Source: Marsupella aquatica (lineage: Eukaryota > Marchantiophyta). Taken from it: a DNA stretch of 64,000 bases. The DNA is taken from positions 3,782,001-3,846,000 of the forward strand of contig OZ316894.1 in NCBI GenBank assembly GCA_973895155.1, in the 5' to 3' direction. Under the pieces are notes generated by a model. The model worked only from the letters and a program-made list of their open reading frames with translations. It was not told the origin of the DNA and made no database searches. The translations under genes were made by a program, and so were the position numbers. The first letter of the stretch is position 1. Each line of letters begins with the position of its first letter. Below are positions 21,744 through 32,045 of the stretch, piece after piece.

Positions 21744-24347
21744 TTAACGAGACGCCTTCCGGAAATCCTCATTTCCCTCCTTGGGTTCAGGTCCTCTCAA
21801 CTCCTTCCGATTCCTCCAATGTCCAGGTTTCACTACAGGAAATTGGATAACCCGCAATTCATCCCGACTCCTTACCTTTGCCATATGAGTGCCATCTGGT
21901 AGGACCTTGTACTTCATTCGAGCTTGAGTAATGTAAGGCTGCCCTAGAATGAGATCATAGGGCAAGCTATCATGCACAAAGATGTTAGTTGGTTCTATCA
22001 CATGGCCAACCTTCACTGATACTCCAGGGCATCCTCCCCAAAGCATATTCTTTGAACGATTGATTGAGTTGACAGACCATTGAGTATCACAATCAATCAT
22101 CCATTGCCCAAGATCATAAATGCTTCTTGACATTAGATTCACCTCAGATCCTGTGTCAATCAATGCTCGAGCTTTGCCCTCCATTCCTACAAGCTCTACC
22201 TCCACAACTGAGCAAGTTCTTGCCCAAAACGGCTCCAAGATGGACTCCTTGTCGTCTCCTGAATCAGAATTCTTCATAGCTGAAGCACATATGACCCACA
22301 CACTTTGTGAGGCCTTGAGCACCTCTTCACGACTAATTTTTGCCATATCCAGGGTCACTACAAATCCTGTTGTTGCTTTCGCCAATGGTTTCCACCTCTC
22401 CAATACCTCAACTCCTGACATCTTTGGTTCAAGAACTTCCTTTGTTGAAGACCCTAGCATCTGTGGTTTAGGGATCTTCTTCGCATTCACTTGATACACT
22501 TCACACTCCACACTGGCTTGAGAAACAATTGAACCTTCTCCATCTTCATCAACATCAAAAAAAACCTCCATTCCCAAGGCATGAGGTCCTTCCTTGTAAA
22601 ATCGTTTTCGTTTCACCTTTGCAAGTAATACATCTTGAGCCTTGGAGTTTATGCAAGCAAAAAACTCCTCATTGGTGACTCCGCTCACCTCCGCTTTCCA
22701 AAACTTCTCAGCAACTTGATCATACGCAATGTGTTGCTCAACATCTCTTCCAAGGACCCAACCAGGTCCTTTCTTTTCCACCTTCTCTTTTTTTACCACT
22801 TCCATCTCCTTTGAGGATGAAGGAGTCGAAGTAGGCTCCTTTGTTGTACTTCCTCTATCTTCAAATCGAACACTCTTCCTTGTTGGGACTCTTGATGATG
22901 GCTGCAAAATAGAGGGTCCAGGCTCAACCTTTTGTTTTCCTTTGGCACGTTCTTCCAAAGGTTCCGACGACTTTTGTTTCTCCTCTACCATAGAATCCCA
23001 TAGAGATCCCACTTCTGCAGTGAAAGAAGAGATCAACACTGGATCACTCCAACCTGACTTCCTCCTTACAAACTCTGCTAGTCTCTTCTTGTCTGTCTCT
23101 GTTGACGAAGAACTCCCAAAGAGGGTGTAAACATCTGCTTCATGCTCATCCTGATCTCCAAAAGCTGCTGCAATGGCTGAAGTATGATGTCTAGTCATTC
23201 TTCTCTCCACCAACACCTTCATACCGCCCTTGTTTGTGTTTACTGGAATAAGCTCTCCTGAATCATGATAAGCAAGCTTTCTTATGCCATCATGATCAAT
23301 GAACTTGACTATTCTCTCTCTCAGAGCAATAGAAAGCTCCCCACATTCACGCCTTGAGTGCTCCTTACTATCACACCAAATACAATTCCAACTCCTTGCT
23401 CCGCCAATGGAACTCACGGCTCCTGGACCACCTCTTGACACTAGTCTTGATGCACCTCCTCCCATCTGCTCGAAGGCTTGGGTGGCAAGAATGGTAAGAT
23501 TTTTCATGAGTTCAGACAACTCATCCATTTTGTCCATGCTTTTCTCACCCCTACCAGTTGTTGACTCTATTTTCTCCATTCTCCTCATAGAAGTCATAGG
23601 TGCAACCGCATGTAGAGCACCTTCATGACTCAGCTTTTTTCTTCTATGCTTTTGGCTGACCCTAAGCACAGCAATCTCAATCTCCTCCCAAGTTGGTGGA
23701 CTGGCTTCACGACTTGGGTTCATCAATTCCAGAGCAAGCTCCAACTCGTCTTGAAGCTTCTCATCAACAGCTCGGATAAGTAAAGTAGACTTCTGTACCT
23801 TGATAACTTCAGAACCAATCTCAGGAAGCTGATTGAACTTCTTCGTAAACTCCCTTATCAGTTCTTGAGGTCTCAACTTCTTGCTTCTATCGGTCACCCA
23901 ATCAAGGAAAGATGCTTGAGTAACCCGATCTGGATCTTCAAGCTGAAATTCTTCTTTCATCTTCAACTCAAAGACCTTCCATGCTTTCTCCCCAGTAGCT
24001 CCATCTATCAAGGTAGTAATAATTCCCTTGAGTTCAGGTTCTACTAAAGATACAAACTCCTTGACTGCAACTTCTGCATCAATCTTATGAATTGTAGCCT
24101 CCGTCCAGTACCCCTTGAGATACTTGGTTACATTTCGCCCATCAAATTCTCCTTGCTTGATAAAAACCGAGTGTAGGTACTTCGTGGTCCTACCAAGCAA
24201 CTCCTTCTTCTTGTTCTCCTCCATCTCCTTCTCCTTCATTCCATGTAAGTAAGCAGCAATCAAGGATGAAAACCTCTCAATGTCAGTTGGATTCATCTCA
24301 GTTCCCATGATTGCAATTCTTCCCTCTTGACTTAATAATATAAACAA
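21744..24347 (-). CDS. gypsy gag-protease
   Basis: 867 residues. An N-terminal coiled, charged capsid-type region is followed by a CCHC knuckle (C-x2-C-x4-H-x4-C in CIWCDSKEHSRREC, near residue 320). A long Ser/Lys-rich linker leads to an aspartic protease with ALIDTGSEVNLM near residue 730 and LPYDLILGQPYI. The frame starts 108 bp inside the 5' LTR boundary and has no stops. The next frame (RT) lies at -1 relative to it and overlaps its end. Confidence 0.9.
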   Translation of the reverse strand: MFILLSQEGRIAIMGTEMNPTDIERFSSLIAAYLHGMKEKEMEENKKKELLGRTTKYLHSVFIKQGEFDGRNVTKYLKGYWTEATIHKIDAEVAVKEFVSLVEPELKGIITTLIDGATGEKAWKVFELKMKEEFQLEDPDRVTQASFLDWVTDRSKKLRPQELIREFTKKFNQLPEIGSEVIKVQKSTLLIRAVDEKLQDELELALELMNPSREASPPTWEEIEIAVLRVSQKHRRKKLSHEGALHAVAPMTSMRRMEKIESTTGRGEKSMDKMDELSELMKNLTILATQAFEQMGGGASRLVSRGGPGAVSSIGGARSWNCIWCDSKEHSRRECGELSIALRERIVKFIDHDGIRKLAYHDSGELIPVNTNKGGMKVLVERRMTRHHTSAIAAAFGDQDEHEADVYTLFGSSSSTETDKKRLAEFVRRKSGWSDPVLISSFTAEVGSLWDSMVEEKQKSSEPLEERAKGKQKVEPGPSILQPSSRVPTRKSVRFEDRGSTTKEPTSTPSSSKEMEVVKKEKVEKKGPGWVLGRDVEQHIAYDQVAEKFWKAEVSGVTNEEFFACINSKAQDVLLAKVKRKRFYKEGPHALGMEVFFDVDEDGEGSIVSQASVECEVYQVNAKKIPKPQMLGSSTKEVLEPKMSGVEVLERWKPLAKATTGFVVTLDMAKISREEVLKASQSVWVICASAMKNSDSGDDKESILEPFWARTCSVVEVELVGMEGKARALIDTGSEVNLMSRSIYDLGQWMIDCDTQWSVNSINRSKNMLWGGCPGVSVKVGHVIEPTNIFVHDSLPYDLILGQPYITQARMKYKVLPDGTHMAKVRSRDELRVIQFPVVKPGHWRNRKELRGPEPKEGNEDFRKASR

Positions 24348-24455
24348 GTTAAGAACTCAAAGTTCCCAAACCATATCTCTCTTCATTCATTAGAACTCAA
24401 ACATGCACAAGCTAACTTCCAAGTCCAGCGGTATCCCCAGTATGGTCGCCACTTA

Positions 24456-25554
24456 TGTCCGGGTGACCGTGTTTTCTGGCAAGAGCATGTTGGCTCTTTT
24501 GAAGTTAACCTTGCATGCTTATAAGTTCTACACTAAAATTAAAATGATAATTCTAGTAACAAGGGTAGTGGGTATTAAGAAAGGTTAAGTTAAAACTAAA
24601 ATACTGTTAAACCCTATTTCACCATACTTGCGAACCAACACATCATGAAAATTAGTTTTCTTACGACATATGATCCTAATATCTCCAAGAGAAAATGAAA
24701 CAGGAATATCATTCGGACTCCTATTCAGATCCATGACTTCAATAAAGGACAAAGATGATGCACTCCCACTCCTCTCGGTACGACACCACTGGGTATATTA
24801 TTGGCTCGTTAGAAACCATAACAGCAGTTGCAAACTGAGCTCCAAATGATAGGTTAGATGTTGCCTCATAGATGGTTTGTCTAAAAGATGGACTCTAATC
24901 AAAAACGGATTACGAAGGGAAAGATCAGGGATAACTCTCTCTCCTGGATTCATGATGACTCTCCTATTCCTTTGCTATCCGGGCCAAAGGACGCCCCACC
25001 CCTATATTCCCAAAGAAACCTTATTCCCTAAGGTCCCATCTATAAATCTACCACTCATTCCTTTGCTATCCGGGCCAAAGGACGCCCCACTACTATGTTC
25101 AAGGCACAAAAGAGCTTCACAACCATGAATGATAAACACTGCGGAATGAGGGGAGAGTGCCCCTCACCACTTTATTTATAGTGCACACCAAGAGGGCATG
25201 GATCAAGCCCAAGCACTTGGATGAAGGCCAAGTGTCAAACATCTAATATCTAAGAGTGTGCTAGTACTATTCATAGTTGGTGAAACTACTTTAGTAGGTG
25301 GAACTACCATGCGTTGGTGAACCTACTATGCGTTGGTGGACCTACTGTGCGTTGGTAGAACTACTATGCGTTGGTGAATATTATTGTAGTTGGTGAAACT
25401 ACTCATATGCATTGGTGGAACTTCTATAGTTCGTTAATATAGCTAAAGAAGTTTAATAAAGTTTAAATTTAATAATCTAACTACTAAATTACTTATATAA
25501 TCTATAGCATATTAAAACAAATAATTTTTTATAACTTAAGAGAAAATCACGACA
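24456..25554 (-). repeat. gypsy 5' LTR
   Basis: Starts TGTCCGGG and ends CACGACA on the plus strand. Same internal repeats as the other LTR, with the 20-bp units at 25275-25420. It abuts copia gag sequence at 25555 with no gap. The differences from the other LTR seen by eye are almost all C/T or G/A. Confidence 0.93.
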
Positions 25555-28500
25555 ACGGCGGGAGACAAGTTGACCGATGAGTATCTTGCGATGCATTTGT
25601 TGATGTCGCTTCCTCAGACCTATTCAACATTGGTGACGGTCATCACACATGACAAGTCTACGTTGAAATTGGATGAGGTGAAGGCTACCGTTCTTGCAGA
25701 ATGGGGCAAGCGACAACTTTCTGGCCGTGACAATGAGTCTGCTGCCTTAGTGGTTAGAGGCAGATCGACTGAACGTACTACGGATCAGTCTAGATCTAAA
25801 TCACATAGTAGATCTAAATCTAAGTCCCGTAGTAAGAAAGTTCAGTGTTGGCATTGCCATGAGAAGGGCCACACCAAGTGGAATTGTCCTTCTCTATCAA
25901 AGTAGAAGCGTCCTACTTCCAATGGTGCGTCCTCATCGTCGGCTGGTATTGTGATTGCTGATAATGAGGATGTTGCTGAAGTGCTATGTATTGGTGCTGT
26001 GAATTCTGTGTATGACAATAAATGGATGTTGGATTCGGGTTCCTCTTATCACGTGTGTCCAACACAATCGTATTTCTCCACTTACCAACCTTGTACCGGT
26101 ACTACAGAAATCAGAAATGAAGTCCGATGTGCAATTGTTGGCATGGGGACTATCAAATTCCGGATGTTTGATGGTGTTGTGCAAGCACTGACGCAAGTCA
26201 GACACATACCAGACATCTCTAAGAATTTGATTTCTCTTGGTGCTTTGGAAGCTAGTGGATCTCATTTCACTGCACGTGATGGTGTGCTCTTTGTCGTCAA
26301 AGATGATGTATCTTTGATTAAGGCGCTACGGCAGAATAATTTGTACATCTTGGAAGGAGATGTCATTGCTCCTAGAGTGGAGCATGTGGATTCTGTGGTG
26401 GAACGTTCGGATGCAACAGCAACATCTGCTATAGAGTCATCTACGGCTGCTTCAATTGAAGCACCCTCAACATCTGGTCGCACACAAGCCATAGATTTGT
26501 GGCATGCATGGTTGGGGCACTTGAGTGGTAAAGGATTGGCAGCCTTGGCAAACAGAGATTTGCTGCAAGGCGCTCAATCTGGTAAACTCTCTTTTGTGAA
26601 GATTGCATCTTCGGCAAGCAGAGGAGAGTGAGTTTCAGTTCTAGTTCATACCATTCTCATGAGATTCTTGAGTATGTACATTCGGATGTTTGGGGTCCAG
26701 CGCCGGAGCCGTCGTTGGGTGGAGCCAGATATTTTGTGACGTTTGTAGATGATTACTCTCGAATGTGTTGGTTGTACTACATGAAGGAGAAGTCTCAAGT
26801 CTTTGAGATTTTCAAGGAGTGGAAAGCCATGGTAGAGCTACAAACTGGGAAGGAGTTGAAGTGTGTTCAATCCGATTACGGTGGCGAGTATAAGTCCAAT
26901 GAGTTTGATCAATTTGGTCGGGACCTTGGCCTCAAGCGTCATTACACTGTACCGGAGACCCTGCAGTAGAATGGAGTTGCAGAACGGTTGAATCGGACAT
27001 TACTGGAAAAAGCACGCAGCATGCTATGTAAGTCCAAGTTGCCTAACAACTTTTGGGCTGAAACTGTCAACCAAGCTGCATACGTCTACAATCTGTCACC
27101 GCATAGTAGTAAGTTGATGCAGACTCCATTTGAGTTGTGGTATAAGAGACCTGCTGATTACTCTAGACTCCGAGTTTTTGGTTGTGCTGCCTATGTTCAC
27201 ATTGAGCAGACACACAGGTCTAAGTTAGATCCCAAGTCTAAGAAATGTATTTTTCTAGGCTTTAGTCCTGGGCAGAAGGGCTATAAATTGTGGGATCCTG
27301 TCAATTGCAAGGCAGTTGTGAGCAGAAATGTTGTTTTTGACGAAGAATGGTTGTCAAGACCCCGGGATATTCAGGAGGAACAGGTGGAGGAACCCACTAT
27401 GGTGGAGCTTGGTGGTGATGAGGAAGCTGCTGGTCCCTCTGGTAGAGGAGCAATTCCTCAACCAAGGCGCTCCACCAGGGCCAATTTTGGCCGACCCCCT
27501 GATAGATTTGGTTTTGTAGATCCTCGTGTTCACGTTGTTGCACATGACGATGATCTTGGTGTTGTTTTGCTTACTGAAGATGGAGACCCCTCTAGCTATG
27601 AAGAAGCTATGGCCTCTCCAGAGAAGGATAAGTGGATGGAGGCGATGTTGAAGGAGATGAATTCTTTGAAGAAGAATTCAACTTGGCGCTTGACTGACAT
27701 GCCTCACGGGAAAACACTGGTTCCATGTAGATGGTTGTACAAGAAGAAGCACGATGGCACTTACAAGGCACGCCTTGTGGCCAAAGGGTACACCCAGAAG
27801 GAGGGCTTGGACTACACGGAGATTTTCTCACCAGTTGTCAAACTCACTACTATCCGTGTTTTACTTGCGATTGTGGCATTCTATGATCTTGAGTTAGATC
27901 AGATGGATGTAATTACTGCTTTCCTGCATGGATTGCTTGATGTGGAGATTTATATGACTCAGCCTCCAGGCTTTATTGATGAGAAGACCAGACACTTGGT
28001 GTGTAAGCTCTTGCGCTCATTATACGGATTGAAGCAGCGTCCCAGACAGTGGAATAAGCGTTTTGATTCCTTCATGTTATCTCAGGGGTTCACACGAAGT
28101 GAACATGATTGTTGTATTTATATGAAGGAGGTGGAGAATTACTCACGCTTTGGTTACATTGTGCTGGCATTGTACGTGGATGACATGCTGATCCTGGCTG
28201 AGAATAAGTCTGATGTTGCCCATCTGAAAGCAATGCTGAGTAAGGAGTTTTCAATGAAGGACTTGGGTCAGGCCAAGAAGATACTAGGGATGGAGATTCA
28301 TCGTGACAGGGAGCAAAGGCAATTATGGTTGTCTCAGAGGCAGTATTTGGAGAAGGTACTTGCCAAGTATGGAATGGAGAATGCAAAACCAGTTGGTACT
28401 CCATTGGCCTCCCACTTTAAACTCTCAAAGAATGATTGCCCTTCTAGTGAGAGTGATAGACTGGCGATGAAACATGTTCCCTATGATAGTGTTGTGGGTA

Positions 28501-29171
28501 GTTTGATGTATGCAATGACATGCACTAGACCTGACATTGCCCACGCTGTTAGCATTTTGAGCAGATTTATGGCAAATCCTGGTAAGCTTCACTGGGAAGC
28601 AGTGAAGTGGGTTTTGCGGTATCTGAAAGGTACCTTAGATTGTGAGATCTTATTTGACGGTAAAGCAGACTCTACATTAGAGTTGGAAGGTTTTGTAGAT
28701 TCAGATTATTCTGGTAACTTGGATAACAGGAAGTCTACTACAAGCTATGTGTTTATGCTGGGTGGAGGTTGTATTAGCTGGAAGTCGGCAACTCAATCTT
28801 GTGTTGCGTTGTCTACTACTGAGGCTGAGTACATGGCTGCATGTGAGGCAACCAAGGAGCTGATCTGGCTACGGAGATTGGTGAGTGATCTAGGTCTTTC
28901 ACCTGAAAGACCGGTGTTGCTATGCGACAGTAAAAGTGCTTTGCATTTGGCTAAGAACCTTGTGTTCCATGCCAAGACAAAACACATTGATATTCGTTAT
29001 CACTTCATCCGTGAGGTGATTGAGACGAAGCAGATGTTTCTGGAGAAGGTGGCTTCAGAGGAGAATGCGGTAGAATGCTTACCAAAGTTTTACCTACCAA
29101 TAGCTTTAGTCATTGTGTGGATATTATTAATGTTAGGGCCAAACCGGAAACTATGTAGATATGTTACTTAG
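25555..29171 (+). pseudogene. Ty1/copia gag-pol, 5'-truncated and decayed
   Basis: Begins in the middle of gag (TDEYLAMHLLMSLPQTYSTL) with no start, directly at the gypsy LTR edge. Domains in order: gag with CCHC knuckle (CWHCHEKGHTKWNC), protease (WMLDSGSSYH), GAG-pre-integrase (WHAWLGHLSGKG), integrase (SDVWGP, CVQSDYGGEY, NGVAERLNRT), RT (LYVDDMLIL) and RNase H (STTEAEYMAA, KHIDIRYHF). Lesions: in-frame TAG at 25903-25905 after the knuckle; a one-base loss in a T-run near 26592 before the integrase zinc Cys pair; TAG at 26967-26969 in front of NGVAER; and a frame change near 29095 at the C-terminus. The RT-RNase H part is otherwise open. It cannot encode a complete polyprotein. Confidence 0.92.
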
Positions 29172-29225
29172 TTACGTATTGTATATCACCTGACTCATTG
29201 TGTGAACTGGAGTCAAGGTGGAGAT

Positions 29226-29518
29226 TGTTAGGAATTGACTCGAGTTCCCGACTTAGTTAGTTTGGCCTTACTAGGGTTAGTTAACCCTGGATTACATTAG
29301 GATAAGATCCGCTTAGTTTAGGCCCACTCATCTTGGCCCCCTTGGGGGGTATAGGCTGGAGGGAGAGAACTCTCTCCCTCATTCTTCACATGTACTCTCA
29401 TTTGCTATGGAGCCTTCAGGAGTTTCTCGACTCGGGGTGTCTCGTCGGTGTAGCGTCTGATTGAGTGTCTCTCATGTTTCCGCATTGCTGTCTAGTCAGG
29501 AGCCGACAGTTTCTTACA
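29226..29518 (+). repeat. copia 3' LTR
   Basis: Follows the purine-rich tract GGTGGAGAT. Starts TGTTAGGAATTGACTCGAG and ends GTTTCTTACA, giving imperfect inverted ends TGTTAGGAA/TTTCTTACA. Length 293 bp. With no partner LTR present, the right boundary is set by the end motif only. Confidence 0.75.
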
Positions 29519-29999
29519 GTGTTGGGATAAGCTTTAGGACAAGCTACGCTTTTTAGGCCATGAGCATATCCTGGGGGCAAGGCAATCAATTGGTGATGGA
29601 TAGGTACGAGGGGAAGCCCGGGCTACACCCAAGGAAGAAGCTATTCTAGACAAACAGTGGGTGTCAGTTCTGGTTCCGGCTTATGGCATTGGGAGAACCT
29701 ATCGCTAACCTACTTACCAACGTCTGTTGAGCTTGAGTTAGGATGTTAGACTTGGGAGATCTAGATCCTGGGGGGGTTACTTACCGAGACGCTTGGTTGA
29801 TTGTGCAAACAGTGAGGACCGTTGAGTAGCAGTTGTGTTGAAGAGCAAGTGCGACTTTGTATGGGAGGGGCCGCAAGCGACGCAAGGGGCATCAGGTAGT
29901 TTGCTCAAGGTATTTTGTGGAAGCGTCTGGGCACCAGGGGCACTTAGGCATGGGTGCCGGGGTTGGTGAGGGCGCTGGGTGGCTAGGTCCACCACTCTT
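29519..29999. other. G-rich unidentified segment right of the copia LTR
   Basis: No coding frame recognised. G-rich and similar in style to 16005-16574; both lie between a retroelement edge and an ATCTTTTGC-type array. They may be parts of one older element into which copia inserted. Confidence 0.35.
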
Positions 30000-30002
30000 A
30001 AC

Positions 30003-30088
30003 AACATCTTATGAGCAATGACATACTTTACTTAATGACATCTTTAATGCAACAACATGTTTATGCAACATCTTTTGTGCAACGCGTA
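30003..30088. repeat. degenerate ATCTTTTGC array, right side of the nest
   Basis: Words like ACATCTTATGAGCAATGACAT, ACATCTTTAATGCAACAACAT and ACATCTTTTGTGCAAC follow one another. They match the word found at 15775-15985. Confidence 0.6.
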
Positions 30089-30929
30089 GGGATTGAACAC
30101 GTGAGGGCATAATTGAAAGTGAGGGTGCAAACAGAAAACAGGAATGTGAGAAAAGATGGACAAGAAATAGCATGATTGGCATCCGTTTTTAAGAAAGGTT
30201 TTCTCCTCTTGATCTCTATTGATGTTCAATGAACCTGTAAGTAGGCTAGTCAACACTACTCACCACTACTAGTTTCACTAACTAAGAGACCGATTCTCAT
30301 AGGTTTGACATTTGATGAACATTTAGACTATTGATAGTTGCTATAATTTCGTCACCATTGACAGTTGTATAATTTCCACCCAAATGTACCACATGTCTCA
30401 ATTGTGTAAGGACATGTGGACCAATAATATAATTCTGTGGGGTGCACCTGTACTTACCACCCTTCAAGAAAACTAATTGGGACATTTGTTGAGAAATCTG
30501 TTCCCTAATTATAAGCAATCGTTTAAACTGTTATTTTACCAAACAATATTAGTATTATTGCAAAATGGGATCTAAGAACCCCTTGAGTTCTTTGCACTGG
30601 CCCCGCAGTAAGTATGCTAAGGGCTCAGGGTAAGTACATTCAAACCCATATATTGCCCTTTCAACATGAATAGAGGTGAGCACGTACAGTCATTAAAACC
30701 TGTTGCCCTTAGTTTCACCAAATCATGCTCAAACAGTTCCTTGTACAATGCGCCATTTTCAGAAAATGCCCTACCCCCAGCCCTATCCCAATCCCATTTT
30801 CCGCCTGCACCCCCAAATTCAGGTACATTTCCAATGACTCCTGATATGCTATGCCAGTCTTAGAGACTCACCTTGCGCCCTATCTCCATTTTAAATCCTC
30901 ACCCTAAACTTCACTTACATCCCCTAGTC

Positions 30930-30957
30930 ATGGTCTAGATATTTTATTCTAGACCAT
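30930..30957. repeat. perfect 10-bp inverted repeat (hairpin)
   Basis: ATGGTCTAGA at 30930-30939 and TCTAGACCAT at 30948-30957, with an 8-base AT-rich loop. No gene is close enough to call it a terminator. Confidence 0.8.
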
Positions 30958-31990
30958 AGGCCTTGTAGAGTAGGTTCACATTGCCATTACATAGTTACTC
31001 TAATTGGGTAACTTTGAAACAATTGGACTTTCAGTTGGAGTCTTTGGCTTTCTGTGATTGATCTTAGGCAGAATGAACAATTGGAAAACAAATTTGAACA
31101 CACATCAATGGATTGAGAAGTAAACATGTGTACAGATATTTATTTTTTGCCTTCTCCTTGAAGAGAATCAAAAGACAAACTCAGCAATGTTCATTGATCC
31201 ATTATGCAGGAGTGAGAGAGATGATCGTTAATAGCTAAACTCCCCGCGGGGATCACAGACATTTGAAAGGACATGAAGCACCTTTAATGGACAACAGAGA
31301 ATAATTCACACAATGACATGTGGTGTGTTCATTCAACAACTTATTCTGGCATATTATCACTGTCATGCTCTAGCCCTGAGTTGGAAACCTAAACATGGTC
31401 TAAGTACAGGCAGGCGTGAATGCTGGTCCTATTTCACGGGTCATTGTAGTGTGTGAGGAAACAGTAAAAAATTGACTCACATGAGCAAAAATTTGACTCA
31501 CAGGACACCTAAACCCTAAACCCAAACTGCCTAGCTAACAAGAACATGGTTGATAACATACATTTTGGGGACTAGTCTTTTTAGTTCACTAGCCATCTGG
31601 AGTCATAAAAACACAGAAAATATACAAGGCAAAAAAAGGCAAAAGAAATTGAAAACCTTTAGTGCCTCGGTAAACAACACTCTCTCTCCTCGCTAACTTA
31701 AATACTTTTGTGTTTTTTCTCTTTGTATTTTTGAGTGCATTAATTTCCCATACAACATCCCTTCTTTGGAGGAGGACATTATGTGAAGTATCACAAAAAT
31801 AGCAAAGGTAAAACCCAAATATAGTGTTACCAAATAAAATAACATAATAACTTGTATCAAAATCATAAGATTTGTTTTTAACTTTTTTCATGCCTTTGGC
31901 CAATTGCACTTTCACTTGGATAGTCTATTTAGAGATTCACTTTGTCTTGTTTGTTATCAAACAATCACTCAAGTTTTTACATACATTAAT

Positions 31991-32045
31991 CTCCTGGTTA
32001 GTGGCAAAACCGCCTTTTCACCTCCTGGTTAGTGGCAAAACCGCC
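31991..32045. repeat. 24-bp direct repeat
   Basis: 31991-32014 and 32022-32045 are identical, separated by TTTTCAC. Confidence 0.95.

Larger units (their letters stand above)
16575..25554 (-). mobile_element. Ty3/gypsy LTR retrotransposon, full length, 8980 bp
   Basis: Two LTRs of 1100 and 1099 bp, both bounded by TGTC...GACA, enclose minus-strand gag-protease, RT-RNase H and integrase frames in gypsy order. No chromodomain follows integrase. By eye the LTRs differ at about 20 sites. The flanks are ACCGC on the left and ACGGC on the right, so a 5-bp target duplication is at best imperfect. The coding frames are long and nearly free of lesions, so the insertion is fairly young. Pol is interrupted by a 637-bp insertion at 19161-19797. 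Copia sequence abuts the right LTR directly. Confidence 0.93.
25555..29518 (+). mobile_element. copia element remnant with 3' LTR only
   Basis: Contains mid-gag to 3' LTR. The 5' LTR, primer site and roughly the first half of gag are missing: nothing left of the gypsy element (16005-16574) resembles them. This is therefore not a simple gypsy-in-copia nest with both copia halves preserved. Confidence 0.85.

Noticed and set aside
22120-23628. Plus-strand frames within the gypsy gag region
   Set aside because: Antisense shadows of the gag-protease frame.
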